Positions 1 through 8,045 are shown, counted from the first letter of the stretch. The stretch is DNA of 47,072 nt from an uncultured Bacteroidales bacterium (GCA_937915765.1 CALGHE010000063.1:1-47072), one strand, 5' to 3'. A program made the numbers and translations. The notes: generated from the sequence alone by a model not told the origin.

Positions 1-701
1 CTGCTCACCTCCAAGGTGATTTCCCAATCGTCTCTTACCACAATGGGGCGCACGTTCAAGCTGTGTGGTGCTACGGGAGTGATGGCAAATACGCCCGTGC
101 GGGGTACCATGATGGGGCCTCCTACGCTCAGCGAGTAGGCCGTAGAGCCGGTGGGAGTGGCTACGACCAGTCCGTCGGCTTGATAGGTCGTCAGATAGTT
201 GCCGTTCACGCTGGTGTGGATGGCTATCATGGACGAGGTGTCGCGCTTCAGTACGGCTATCTCGTTCAAGGCAAAGGGGTACTCCTTCAGCCGTCCGCCC
301 TCGGTGGCTACATGCAGGGTGGCACGCTCCTCCACTTGGTAGTTGTTGTTGATGATGTCGCATATGGCATCGTCAATCTCTTCGGGCCTTACGTCGGTGA
401 GGAAGCCCAGTCGTCCGGTGTTCACTCCCAAGATGGGGATGCCCCGGTGTCCGATGCGGCTGGCCGTACGCAGGAAAGTGCCGTCGCCTCCCATGCTGAT
501 GGCCATGTCGGCATTGAACTCATCGCCTTTGGCTATCAGGCCGTCGGGTTTCAAGTTCATTCCCAATTCCTTTGTCAGAAAGCGGTGAAATCCCTCGTCC
601 ATATACACTTCGCTCTCGTGGGCTTGCAATAGTTGGACGATGTGTTCGGCATGAGCCGACTTTTTGGCTTGGAAAGTATTTCCGAAGAGGGCAAATTTCA
701 T
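1..701 (-). CDS. nadK: NAD kinase, C-terminus cut by window edge
   Basis: ATP-dependent NAD kinase, which phosphorylates NAD to NADP in the cytosol. The reading frame opens with MKFALFGNTFQAKK at the complement of 699-701 and stays open for 233 codons to the window edge. The family is usually about 290 residues, so roughly the last 60 are missing. The hallmark GGDGTFL motif follows MAISM near residue 69, and the second conserved segment (NEIAVLKRD, then ADGLVVATPTGSTAYSLS) is present. The gene is divergent from pdxJ with about 130 nt between starts, a gene order I know from other Bacteroidales. Base composition is clearly more GC-rich than most of the window (53-68% in three hand-counted 60-nt lines) and Arg codons are almost all CGN. 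Confidence 0.93.
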   Translation of the reverse strand, partial: MKFALFGNTFQAKKSAHAEHIVQLLQAHESEVYMDEGFHRFLTKELGMNLKPDGLIAKGDEFNADMAISMGGDGTFLRTASRIGHRGIPILGVNTGRLGFLTDVRPEEIDDAICDIINNNYQVEERATLHVATEGGRLKEYPFALNEIAVLKRDTSSMIAIHTSVNGNYLTTYQADGLVVATPTGSTAYSLSVGGPIMVPRTGVFAITPVAPHSLNVRPIVVRDDWEITLEVS

Positions 702-773
702 GTTTATAGCTGTTAGTATATTAAAATTCTTTATCTTTTTGAGGCAGATGTATGCCAATTCGCGAAGATATGT

Positions 774-781
774 TATTTTTG
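774..781 (+). promoter_or_regulatory. Bacteroidota −7 promoter box for the pdxJ operon
   Basis: The octamer TATTTTTG fits the Bacteroidota −7 consensus TAnnTTTG and lies about 53 nt before the pdxJ ATG. It also lies before a TTG codon at 823 that could be mistaken for the start. No convincing −33 element was seen. Confidence 0.45.
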
Positions 782-834
782 CAACATCTAATCAAAGCGC
801 AAAAGTGCGATTTTTTTTTTAATTGGACAAGAAA

Positions 835-1548
835 ATGACGAAGTTAAGTGTAAACATCAATAAAGTAGCCACCATTCGCAATGCTCGTGGTGGCAATAAT
901 CCCGACATTTTGCAGGTGGCTCAGGATTGTGAGAAGTTCGGAGCCGACGGCATTACGGTGCATCCTCGTCCCGATGAGCGTCACATACGCCGCGACGATG
1001 TTCTCGCGCTGCAGGGGATACTGCGTACAGAGTTCAACATAGAAGGCTACCCAAGCCCGGAGTTCATCGAACTTGTAAAGCTTGCCAAGCCTACACAAGT
1101 AACGCTTGTGCCTGATGCTCCGGACGCCATAACATCGTCGGCGGGCTGGGACACTATCGCTAACGAAGACTTCTTAAAGGAGGTTATAGAAGAGCTGCAG
1201 GCCGAAGGCATCCGCGTGTCAATCTTCATAGACACCAACTTAGACAATATCCGAAACGCCGCAAAGACCGGAGCCGACAGAGTGGAACTGTACACAGAAC
1301 CGTTCGCCTCCGAATATACGTCAGACAGAGAGGCGGCGATAAAGCCTTTCGTCGAGGCTGCGAAAGTGGCAAAAGAGGCGGGGCTAGGTGTCAATGCAGG
1401 ACACGACCTGAGCCTGGAAAACCTTCAGTACATGCACGAGAACATACCTTGGCTAAAGGAGGTCTCCATAGGACACGCCCTTATATCTGACGCGTTATAT
1501 TTGGGACTTGAACAGACAATAAAAATGTATAAAGATTGTTTAAAATAA
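835..1548 (+). CDS. pdxJ: Pyridoxine 5'-phosphate synthase PdxJ
   Basis: PdxJ condenses 1-deoxy-D-xylulose 5-phosphate with 3-amino-2-oxopropyl phosphate to give pyridoxine 5'-phosphate, the last step of the DXP-dependent vitamin B6 pathway. The ATG at 835 gives MTKLSVNINKVATIRNARGG, the standard N-terminus of the family. An upstream in-frame TTG at 823 adds only four residues and is rejected. The 237-residue length is normal. Conserved phosphate and substrate-binding stretches are visible: ADGITVHPRPDERHI near residue 40, and VNAGHDLSLENL near residue 190. It starts a co-directional run with exbB (30-nt gap), exbD and tonB. Roughly the first 60 codons resemble the GC-rich nadK side in codon use, while the rest resembles the downstream genes. 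Confidence 0.95.
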   Translation: MTKLSVNINKVATIRNARGGNNPDILQVAQDCEKFGADGITVHPRPDERHIRRDDVLALQGILRTEFNIEGYPSPEFIELVKLAKPTQVTLVPDAPDAITSSAGWDTIANEDFLKEVIEELQAEGIRVSIFIDTNLDNIRNAAKTGADRVELYTEPFASEYTSDREAAIKPFVEAAKVAKEAGLGVNAGHDLSLENLQYMHENIPWLKEVSIGHALISDALYLGLEQTIKMYKDCLK

Positions 1549-1578
1549 AGAAGTGAAACAAAAAAACACTAAAGGACA

Positions 1579-2280
1579 ATGAATTTAACTGTATTATTAC
1601 AATCTATGGCTGCCGACTCTATGGTGTCGGTGACTGAACAGGCTGCAGCGCAGAATGCTGAGCTGAACTTGCTGGACATGGCCATGAAGGGAGGCTGGAT
1701 AATGATTCCGTTGCTACTCCTTTGCATCATCGCCGTATATATTTTCATCGAAAGGCTTGTGGTGATACGCAAAGCGTCTCGCAAAGACTCCTCTTTCATG
1801 AACAGAATCAAAGATTACATCAACGAAGGGAAAATAGACGCGGCTCTGACTCTCTGCCAGAACACAGACACCCCTTACGCGCGCATGATAGGCAAAGGCA
1901 TCTCTCGCCTAGGCCGCCCTATGAACGACGTTATGGTCGCCATTGAAAACGTAGGTAACCTTGAAGTCTCAAAACTTGAGAAAGGGCTTTCTATTGTCGC
2001 CACAATATCTGGCGGAGGCCCTATGATCGGGTTCCTCGGCACTGTAGTCGGAATGATCGAGGCGTTCTACAACATGGCTAATGCAGGGAACAACATAGAC
2101 GTGACAAACCTTGCCGGCGGTATATACACCGCAATGGTCACTACCGTTGCCGGCCTTATTGTCGGAATCGTCGCTTACTTCGCTTACAACTATCTGATTA
2201 CGCTTGTTGACAAAGTTGTGAGAGACATCGAGGCTCATGCTCTTGAATTTATGGATATATTGAACGAACCGGCAAACTAA
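1579..2280 (+). CDS. exbB: ExbB/TolQ-family proton channel subunit
   Basis: Inner-membrane MotA/TolQ/ExbB-family channel protein that, with ExbD, uses the proton motive force to energise TonB. The 233-residue protein has three membrane segments: about residues 36-60 (GWIMIPLLLLCIIAVYIFIE), about 140-165 (SGGGPMIGFLGTVVGMIEAF) and about 180-205 (AMVTTVAGLIVGIVAYFAY). The glycine-rich GFLGTVVGM stretch is the family signature. The cytoplasmic loop between the first two segments is present. It sits between pdxJ and exbD, 22 nt before exbD, so the system is probably co-transcribed. ExbB and TolQ cannot be separated by sequence alone; the TonB-like gene two positions downstream favours ExbB. Confidence 0.92.
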   Translation: MNLTVLLQSMAADSMVSVTEQAAAQNAELNLLDMAMKGGWIMIPLLLLCIIAVYIFIERLVVIRKASRKDSSFMNRIKDYINEGKIDAALTLCQNTDTPYARMIGKGISRLGRPMNDVMVAIENVGNLEVSKLEKGLSIVATISGGGPMIGFLGTVVGMIEAFYNMANAGNNIDVTNLAGGIYTAMVTTVAGLIVGIVAYFAYNYLITLVDKVVRDIEAHALEFMDILNEPAN

Positions 2281-2302
2281 CTGCCCTAAATTTTAAAAGA
2301 GT

Positions 2303-2713
2303 ATGAGTCTGAAAAGAAGAAACAAGGCCGACGCAAGCTTTAATATGTCGTCTATGACAGACATTGTATTCTTGCTTCTGATCTTTTTCATGTTGACATC
2401 AACTGTAGTTCACCCGAACGCCATAAAGATAATGCTGCCGCAAAGCAAACAGCAGACATCTGCAAAACCGCTCACAAGAGTGATTATAGACAAGGAGCTG
2501 AACTATTACGTCGCTTTTGGAAAAGAGAAAGAACGCCCGATTGTATTTGACGAACTTGAAGCTTTTCTACAAAGCAGAAATCTGGCTGAGCCTGAAATGT
2601 ACGTCGCTCTTTACGCTGACGAAACAGTTCCTCACGGCGAGGTCGTGAAGGTTCTGAACATTGCTAACGTGAACAAGTTCAAGTTGGTGATTGCGACTCG
2701 GCCTTCTAAATAA
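2303..2713 (+). CDS. exbD: ExbD/TolR-family transport protein
   Basis: Partner of ExbB, anchored by one N-terminal membrane helix. The 136-residue protein carries the diagnostic SSMTDIVFLLLIFFMLTST segment at about residues 17-35, with the essential proton-accepting Asp in the MTD motif. A periplasmic domain follows and ends LVIATRPSK. This is a normal length for the short Bacteroidota ExbD form. The gene begins 22 nt after exbB and ends 8 nt before tonB, so the three are almost certainly one transcription unit. Confidence 0.92.
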   Translation: MSLKRRNKADASFNMSSMTDIVFLLLIFFMLTSTVVHPNAIKIMLPQSKQQTSAKPLTRVIIDKELNYYVAFGKEKERPIVFDELEAFLQSRNLAEPEMYVALYADETVPHGEVVKVLNIANVNKFKLVIATRPSK

Positions 2714-2721
2714 CATTTAAT

Positions 2722-3588
2722 ATGAAATTAGAGAAATCTAAAATAATCGGAGCCATCGGCACCATAGCGGTGCATGCGATGCTGCTTTTAGCTCTTCTTT
2801 TCATGACTCTTCCTAACTTAGAGCCTGAGGAAGAGGAAGGGCTTGCTGTCGCTATGGGAACCGACTTGGTTGGCGGCGACGACCTTTTTGAGCCAACTCC
2901 AGCGTCCGAGATTGAAGGCGCGGAATCTTTGCAGCCTGCTCCCGAACAGCCTGCCGCCCCCGATGAAGCTCTCACTCAGGATATTGAAGAGTCTGTCTCT
3001 ATGTCTGACTCAAAAAAGAAAAAAGAGGAGGAGAAAAGACAGAGGGAACTTGCTGAACAGAAAAGAAAGAAAGAGGCCGAACTCGCCGAACAGAGACGTA
3101 AGGAAGCTGAAAAGAAGGCGATAGAAGACGCAAAACGCAAAAAAGCCGAAGAAATTGGAAACCGCGCTAAAAGCGTATTCGGCGGCTCTGGTTCCGGCGG
3201 TATAGGAAACGACCAGAAGTCGGCCGGAATCGGTGACGGCGGAGGTAAAGGCAGCAAAGGAAATCCGTTCGGCGGAACAGATTCAAAAAGTGCAGACGGA
3301 GCTTCTAAGTCCGGCACTAACAGTTCATGGTCGCTTGCTGGAAGAGCTTTGAGCGGGAAACTTGCCAAGCCGTCTTACAGCGTATATGAAGAGGGCAAAA
3401 TCGTTGTGCAGATTATAGTTGACAAATCCGGCACTGTAATAAGCGCAGAGTGCGGAGCCGGCACAAACTTGGACAACCCTACCCTGCGAAAAGCTGCTGT
3501 AGAAGCTGCCAGAAAAACTAAATTTAACGCAATACGCTCCGAAAACAATCAAAGCGGAACTATCACGTACGATTTCATATTAGAATAA
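2722..3588 (+). CDS. tonB: TonB-like energy transducer
   Basis: Transduces ExbB-ExbD energy to TonB-dependent outer-membrane receptors. Residues 8-32 form the N-terminal membrane anchor (GAIGTIAVHAMLLLALLFM), with the His inside the helix typical of TonB. An acidic/proline part follows, then a long Lys/Glu/Arg-rich probable coiled coil (about residues 95-150), a Gly/Ser-rich linker (about 155-195) and a C-terminal TonB domain (about 205-288) with the IVVQIIVDKSGTV strand. The linker is rich in charged repeats rather than the classical Pro-Lys/Pro-Glu repeats, so the central part resembles TolA. Together with exbB and exbD it could instead act as a Tol-like envelope system. A strong terminator follows. 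Confidence 0.85.
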   Translation: MKLEKSKIIGAIGTIAVHAMLLLALLFMTLPNLEPEEEEGLAVAMGTDLVGGDDLFEPTPASEIEGAESLQPAPEQPAAPDEALTQDIEESVSMSDSKKKKEEEKRQRELAEQKRKKEAELAEQRRKEAEKKAIEDAKRKKAEEIGNRAKSVFGGSGSGGIGNDQKSAGIGDGGGKGSKGNPFGGTDSKSADGASKSGTNSSWSLAGRALSGKLAKPSYSVYEEGKIVVQIIVDKSGTVISAECGAGTNLDNPTLRKAAVEAARKTKFNAIRSENNQSGTITYDFILE

Positions 3589-3654
3589 ATGCTACTTCTA
3601 TAAATCAGGTGAATTTATGGAGGTTAACTAAACTGAAATTCCAACTTATTCAAG

Positions 3655-3695
3655 TGCCAAAATTTGCTTTCCTATGCAATTTTGGCATTTTTTTT
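3655..3695 (+). terminator. Rho-independent terminator after tonB
   Basis: Arms TGCCAAAATT (3655-3664) and AATTTTGGCA (3678-3687) pair perfectly and are followed by eight T residues. It closes the pdxJ-exbB-exbD-tonB unit. Confidence 0.9.
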
Positions 3696-3826
3696 CAAAA
3701 ATAACTGCAAAAAGCTTTTTCAAATAAATAAAATCACTAATTTTACAAAAGAATAGAAACAGACAGACTTAATCTTGCGCTTATAGTGCAGGAAAAAGTC
3801 TCTCATAACTACAAATAAATAATACG

Positions 3827-4378
3827 ATGAAAAGCAAAAAAGCAGTTGTGTTTTTGGCCAACGGATTCGAAGAGGCCGAAGCGTTAGTTCCGGCAGATTT
3901 GCTGAGAAGAGCAGGTGTGGAGGTGGCTTTGGTTTCCATCAACGACAACAAATCGGTGGTCGGGTCTCACAACATCAATGTGACGGCTGACAAACTTATG
4001 ACAGACGTGGACTGCTCTGAGTTCGACTTGCTGATGCTGCCCGGCGGACCTGGTCACAAACACTTATATGCGTGCGAAAGTCTAAAAGACATCTTGAGAA
4101 AGGCCAACGACGACAAAAAGATCATAACAGCAATATGCGCCGCTCCGATGGTTATCGGTGACATGGGGCTGCTCAACGGAGAAGCGGCGACTTGCTTCCC
4201 CGGCTACGAAGCTTATCTCAAAGGAGCTGATGTGCAGAACAGCAAAGCTGTTGTTTCGTCAAACAGGTTTGTCACAGGGCGCAGCGCGGCGGCAGCTATC
4301 GAATTTGGTCTTGCTCAAATAGAAGCGCTGTGCGGCGAAGAGGTCAAAAATAAAGTGGCTAAGGAAATTATATTCTAA
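3827..4378 (+). CDS. DJ-1/PfpI family protein
   Basis: Class I glutamine-amidotransferase-like protein of the DJ-1/YajL branch, a group with glyoxalase/deglycase or chaperone-type stress roles. The 183-residue length is typical. Conserved features: FLANGFEEAEAL at residues 9-20, with the Glu that contacts the reactive cysteine; LMLPGGPG near residue 69; and the nucleophile-elbow cysteine C104 in TAICAAP. The C-terminal half has TGRSAAAAIEFGL, as in YajL/DJ-1. It has about 240 nt of upstream non-coding sequence and is transcribed alone. Exact substrate cannot be told from sequence. Confidence 0.88.
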   Translation: MKSKKAVVFLANGFEEAEALVPADLLRRAGVEVALVSINDNKSVVGSHNINVTADKLMTDVDCSEFDLLMLPGGPGHKHLYACESLKDILRKANDDKKIITAICAAPMVIGDMGLLNGEAATCFPGYEAYLKGADVQNSKAVVSSNRFVTGRSAAAAIEFGLAQIEALCGEEVKNKVAKEIIF

Positions 4379-4452
4379 TCAAGCAAGCTTTTATTTCTGC
4401 TATTATTAAATAATATTTAGCATCAAAGCCTCTGTTTTTTATTTTTTATAAC

Positions 4453-4460
4453 TATATTTG
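4453..4460 (+). promoter_or_regulatory. −7 promoter box for trxA
   Basis: TATATTTG, a perfect TAnnTTTG match, lies 55 nt before the trxA ATG in AT-rich sequence. Confidence 0.6.
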
Positions 4461-4515
4461 TGTATAAAAGGGCAGTTTTCAAATTGTCTTGATATATTTT
4501 TTAAGTTTTTAATAT

Positions 4516-4830
4516 ATGGCAGTAGAAATTAACGACTCGAATTTTGAAGAATTATCAGCAAAAGGCCAGCTTATGCTGGTTGACTTTGGAGCTCAGTGGT
4601 GCGGTCCTTGCAAAGCCATCTCTCCTATCGTTGACGAATTGCATGACAAATACGAGGGCAAAGCGGTAATCGGCAAGGTTGACATTGATGAGAATCCGGA
4701 CCTTTGCGAGAAGTTTGGTATTCGCAACATACCTACCATTCTGTTTATCCGAAACGGAGAGGTTTTAGATAAGATTGTTGGCGCCGTTGCGAAAGACAAG
4801 ATTTCAGAAAAACTTACGGCTCTTATATAA
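4516..4830 (+). CDS. trxA: Thioredoxin
   Basis: Small cytosolic dithiol oxidoreductase of 104 residues, the usual thioredoxin length. The active site WCGPC is at residues 28-32 (C29, C32). The buried Asp is in VDFGAQ, and the cis-Pro is in the IRNIPTILF stretch near residue 75. It lacks a signal peptide, so it is cytoplasmic. It is preceded by its own promoter box and followed by a hairpin that overlaps its stop codon, which suggests a mostly monocistronic transcript. Confidence 0.96.
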   Translation: MAVEINDSNFEELSAKGQLMLVDFGAQWCGPCKAISPIVDELHDKYEGKAVIGKVDIDENPDLCEKFGIRNIPTILFIRNGEVLDKIVGAVAKDKISEKLTALI

Positions 4831-4843
4831 CAGAGCCGCAAGT
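4812..4843 (+). terminator. Hairpin overlapping the trxA stop, possible terminator
   Basis: Arms ACTTACGGCTC (4812-4822) and GAGCCGCAAGT (4833-4843) pair with one internal mismatch. No proper T-run follows, so it may be a weak terminator or mRNA-stabilising structure. Confidence 0.4.
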
Positions 4844-4956
4844 TTCGGTCATGAAATTTCTTAAGTTTGTCTTTATAATGAAAAGGCTGTAATTTATTGA
4901 TTGTCATAAAAACACACAACACACTTTTTTTGAGTTTTCTTATATAAATTTCGTCT

Positions 4957-5649
4957 ATGGCAAAGGTTGTAGTTCTCTCTGGAGCTGGCATCAGCGCCGA
5001 GAGCGGTTTTAGCACATTCAGAGACTCTGACGGTCTGTGGAACAAATTCAAAGTCGAAGATGTTGCCACACCTGAGGGGTACGCAAAAAATCCTCAGCTT
5101 GTTCTGGATTTTTACAACGGACTGAGACGCGACTTGTATAAGGCTGAGCCAAATAAAGGACATTTGGAGCTCGCAGAATTGGAACGTGATTTCGATGTTT
5201 CTATTATAACCCAGAACGTAGATGACCTGCATGAACGTGCCGGAAGTTCGGATGTGCTGCATTTGCACGGTGAACTAAAGAAAGCAAGAGCGTGCGGAGA
5301 CCCTGAGCTGATAATAGACCTGGCGGAAGGCGAAGACATCGACATCAATGACAAAGCGCCTGACGGCTCTGCCCTACGCCCACATATAGTGTGGTTCGGA
5401 GAGGCTGTCCCTAATATCTCTTTAGCTCAAGATTTGGTGAAACAGGCAGACATTTTTCTTATTGTCGGGACTTCATTGAATGTATATCCCGCAGCAGGAC
5501 TGGTAAGCTACGTCAGACGCGGCGTGCCCATCTATCTTGTTGACCCGAAGCCAGTGTCTGTACCTCACTATCTTGATGTACGTATTATTGCGAAAAAAGC
5601 AACCGAAGGAGTTGCCTGCTTCGCAGATATGATTAGACATTTAAAATAA
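4957..5649 (+). CDS. SIR2-family NAD-dependent protein deacylase
   Basis: Sirtuin of 230 residues that removes acyl groups from lysines using NAD. The NAD-binding GAGISAESG (residues 10-18) and FRD (21-23), QNVDDLHERAG (86-96) and the catalytic His (H104 in HLHGEL) are all present. Two oddities are visible. The zinc-binding module that normally holds two Cys pairs has only one Cys (C113), so structural zinc is probably absent. At the acyl-pocket motif the sequence reads FYNGLRR; aligned with E. coli CobB FYNARRR, the Arg three residues after the Tyr, which recognises succinyl-lysine, is Leu (L56). A preference for acetyl or neutral acyl groups is therefore inferred. It lies 7 nt before the Crp-type regulator. 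Confidence 0.9.
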   Translation: MAKVVVLSGAGISAESGFSTFRDSDGLWNKFKVEDVATPEGYAKNPQLVLDFYNGLRRDLYKAEPNKGHLELAELERDFDVSIITQNVDDLHERAGSSDVLHLHGELKKARACGDPELIIDLAEGEDIDINDKAPDGSALRPHIVWFGEAVPNISLAQDLVKQADIFLIVGTSLNVYPAAGLVSYVRRGVPIYLVDPKPVSVPHYLDVRIIAKKATEGVACFADMIRHLK

Positions 5650-5656
5650 ATAAGCA

Positions 5657-6253
5657 ATGTTTTCGTCTGTTATAAACTACATGAGCCAGTTCCATCCCAT
5701 CTATCATCTGAAAGATGAACTTTCGCAATACATGGAACGCAGGCATTTCCCTAAAAAATCCATTCTTCTGAAAGCAGGAGAGGTTGCAGGCTACACGTTC
5801 TTTTTGGAACATGGGCTTATGAGAGCCTTTATTGAAAAAGACGGTAACGAAATAACCACTTGGGTTGCGCACGAGTCTATGTTCGTAACCGCCATCCAAA
5901 GTTTCTACTCTCAGAATCCATCTTTCGAATCTGTAGAGACGTTAGAAAACAGCTCTATTGTCCTTATCAAATACAAAGACATGATGACTTCTGCGATAAA
6001 AGACCACGATTTCTGCCTTTGTATGTTCAACATGCTACAGAAATACAACATTTTCAGAGACAATAGAACTTATATTTTGCGTTCCCTTTCTGCCTACGAA
6101 AGGTATGACTGGATGATTAAGCACGACCCTGACTTGGTTAGGCGCACAACAAACAAAGTCATGGCCTCTTATCTTGACATCAAACAGGAAACTCTCAGCC
6201 GCGTGCGAACACAGATGAAAAAAGAGGGAATCTTGGACGGTCTGAAAATCTAA
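5657..6253 (+). CDS. Crp/Fnr-family transcriptional regulator
   Basis: A 198-residue regulator with an N-terminal cyclic-nucleotide-binding-like beta barrel (about residues 15-110, including LLKAGEVAGYTFFLEHGLMRAF) and a C-terminal winged-helix region (about 140-198). The DNA-recognition helix region is MASYLDIKQETLSRVRTQMK, close to the Crp consensus of Bacteroidota. No Cys cluster for an Fe-S cluster is seen, and the exact cAMP-contact residues are not present, so the effector is unknown. It starts 7 nt after the sirtuin and is probably co-transcribed with it. Confidence 0.88.
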   Translation: MFSSVINYMSQFHPIYHLKDELSQYMERRHFPKKSILLKAGEVAGYTFFLEHGLMRAFIEKDGNEITTWVAHESMFVTAIQSFYSQNPSFESVETLENSSIVLIKYKDMMTSAIKDHDFCLCMFNMLQKYNIFRDNRTYILRSLSAYERYDWMIKHDPDLVRRTTNKVMASYLDIKQETLSRVRTQMKKEGILDGLKI

Positions 6254-6731
6254 GGCAAGTTCTTAATTCACCGCTTATAATAAAGTATAAGTCGGAGAAT
6301 GATGAACTTCTTCGGTATTTTTTGAAGAATGAATTCAATTCTTAAAGACTGAAATAATCAGGGAAGACGTTTTGCTTTGATTAAAGCGATGAGACATCAC
6401 AACCGAACTATAGCAAGCAAAACAGACAAAGCTTCGAATCTAATTTCAGAACGCATTGTCGTTAATAGATGCTGCAAAAAAAACGAGGCGTGTCGCACGA
6501 CACACCTCGTTCCTGATTTTTTCACACTAAAACCTCTTAAGGTTAAGATTACGTCTAAATTTCAATGTTACGTTTTCTGTTGACAAATATAAGCCAAAAA
6601 GAACTTACGAATGTGTTAAATTTGTTTCATTAAAGGATGTTTTTTGATACATTTGTTTTATGGTAAAAGAGTAACCTCCTTTTGGTATTTTTTTACTACA
6701 TTCGGATAAACAACTCTTTATTTACAAAAAA
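6254..6731. other. Intergenic region without a gene
   Basis: A 478-nt AT-rich gap between the Crp regulator and the first DUF4230 gene. It holds one clear hairpin terminator (6482-6521) and no reading frame with family character. A 68-codon frame at 6377-6583 runs straight through the terminator and is not a credible gene. Confidence 0.7.
6482..6521 (+). terminator. Rho-independent terminator
   Basis: Arms AACGAGGCGTGTCG (6482-6495) and CGACACACCTCGTT (6498-6511) form a 14-bp stem with one mismatch and a two-base loop, followed by GATTTTTTC. A run of eight A residues precedes the stem, so it could work in both directions. Confidence 0.8.
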
Positions 6732-7388
6732 ATGAAAACTAACAAACACCAATTTTCTTTAAACAGATTTGCCGCAGGACTGCTCCTGTCCTTGTGCTTG
6801 ATATCTTGCAAGGAAGAGCGTTCAACAACTGACATCAGGCAAAAAATACGTGATGTAAACACGCTTGAACTTGCTGAAGTGACATTTTCAAAAATTTACA
6901 CCATCAAAGACATGTCCGACGACACTCAAGAGCAAAAAAGCACCAAGACTCTAAACGAAACAATAGAGCAGCTAACCAAATTAGCTGCAGAAAAGTTAAA
7001 GATCGGCGAAAGAGTCGGGGTTTACGGTCTAAGAAAAACTTATTCCGCTTACATAGACTTGTCCAAACTTGCAGACGAAGACATAGTTATTTCAGACAAA
7101 CAGGTTTCCGTTAACCTGCCCAAAATTGAAATCCGAATGTTGGGCAATGACTTCAAGCCCGAAACATATTTTGAACAAACAACACTTTTACGCTCTAAGA
7201 TAACGGAAGAAGAACGCGTCTCAATGAGACAGAAGGCGAGCGACAGACTAATAAAAGAGCTGAGCGACTGTAAAGAAAAGAGCTTTGAAAAACTGAACAA
7301 AGAGGCGGAACAAAAAGCAACAACATGGTTCACCGCTACCCTGAAAAGCTGGGGTTTTCAAAATGTATCTGTCAATTTTAAAAAGTAA
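6732..7388 (+). CDS. DUF4230 lipoprotein
   Basis: A 218-residue predicted lipoprotein. The signal peptide ends in LCLISC, with the lipid-bearing Cys at about residue 26. The mature part matches the DUF4230 pattern as I know it: LELAEVTFSKIYTI near residue 42, then YSAYIDLSKL near residue 98, then VNLPKIEIRML near residue 118, and a Lys/Glu-rich helical C-terminus ending GFQNVSVNF. Function of the family is unknown. A second, divergent DUF4230-like gene starts 3 nt later, so the two are co-translated or nearly so. Confidence 0.75.
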   Translation: MKTNKHQFSLNRFAAGLLLSLCLISCKEERSTTDIRQKIRDVNTLELAEVTFSKIYTIKDMSDDTQEQKSTKTLNETIEQLTKLAAEKLKIGERVGVYGLRKTYSAYIDLSKLADEDIVISDKQVSVNLPKIEIRMLGNDFKPETYFEQTTLLRSKITEEERVSMRQKASDRLIKELSDCKEKSFEKLNKEAEQKATTWFTATLKSWGFQNVSVNFKK

Positions 7389-7391
7389 GTC

Positions 7392-7937
7392 ATGCAAAAA
7401 AAACACATCTTAATACTTGCGGCAATTTCCGTCATCTGTCTATTTGCACTTTTAAAGCGTTCAGAAGAAAGGGCCGCACATATAGATTCTAAAGTCGCTG
7501 TCTCTGAAATAAAACAGATAGCACGCCTCAACGCAGTGCAGGCCGAAGAGGACTTTGTATTTATTGACACCATAGGCAACATTGGTGTTGTGTACGTCAC
7601 CACTGCCAACATAAACATTAATTTTGACGTTGACAGCCTCAAATTCAAGGAGACTAATGACACCTTGTTCGTAAAAATGCCTCTACCATCGGTATCAATA
7701 CATCAGACAAAGGAGGAGTTTGTCACTGCATTTTACACAGACTCGAGAGTGAAATTATGGACTCCGGACATAACGCCGGAATTAAGCGCAGAATTTCATG
7801 AAAACATGGAAAAGGAACTGTTCAAAGACGTCAGACAAGGCAACCTTGTAAAACGAGCGTCAGACAACGCAAAAAACAATATGAGGAACTTATTTTCCGC
7901 ATTTCAGAAAACAATAATTATAGTTGACGACTTTTAA
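7392..7937 (+). CDS. DUF4230-like membrane-anchored protein
   Basis: A 181-residue protein with a single N-terminal hydrophobic segment (ILILAAISVICLFALL) and no lipobox Cys, so it is probably an anchored periplasmic protein. The region NIGVVYVTTANININFDVDSL followed by LFVKMPLPSVSI resembles the strand-strand-LP arrangement of the neighbouring DUF4230 lipoprotein. The C-terminal helices are similar in placement (SAEFHENMEKELFK). It is probably a divergent paralogue acting with it. Not assigned to a pathway. Confidence 0.65.
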   Translation: MQKKHILILAAISVICLFALLKRSEERAAHIDSKVAVSEIKQIARLNAVQAEEDFVFIDTIGNIGVVYVTTANININFDVDSLKFKETNDTLFVKMPLPSVSIHQTKEEFVTAFYTDSRVKLWTPDITPELSAEFHENMEKELFKDVRQGNLVKRASDNAKNNMRNLFSAFQKTIIIVDDF

Positions 7938-7941
7938 TTTA

Positions 7942-7984
7942 GGCAACTTCCATAAATTACGCTTTGTAATCTATGGATATTGCC
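7942..7984. repeat. Long interrupted hairpin
   Basis: GGCAA/TTGCC, CCATA/TATGG and ATTAC/GTAAT pair in order around a short loop, giving a 43-nt stem-loop right after the DUF4230-like stop. It lies beside a conventional terminator. Confidence 0.5.
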
Positions 7985-7989
7985 TTTAC

Positions 7990-8028
7990 AAAAAACGCTG
8001 CCTTTTTTACAGACAGCGTTTTTTTTAC
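7990..8028. terminator. Bidirectional terminator between convergent genes
   Basis: Arms AAAAAACGCTG (7990-8000) and CAGCGTTTTTT (8014-8024) with T-runs in both directions. It separates the plus-strand DUF4230 pair from the minus-strand alcohol dehydrogenase. Confidence 0.88.
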
Positions 8029-8045
8029 AAACCTACACACCGCAA

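Noticed and set aside
823..834. TTG start for pdxJ
   Set aside because: The ATG at 835 gives the family N-terminus; the TTG adds four residues with no support.
6377..6583. 68-codon plus-strand frame
   Set aside because: It reads through a strong terminator hairpin and has no coding character.
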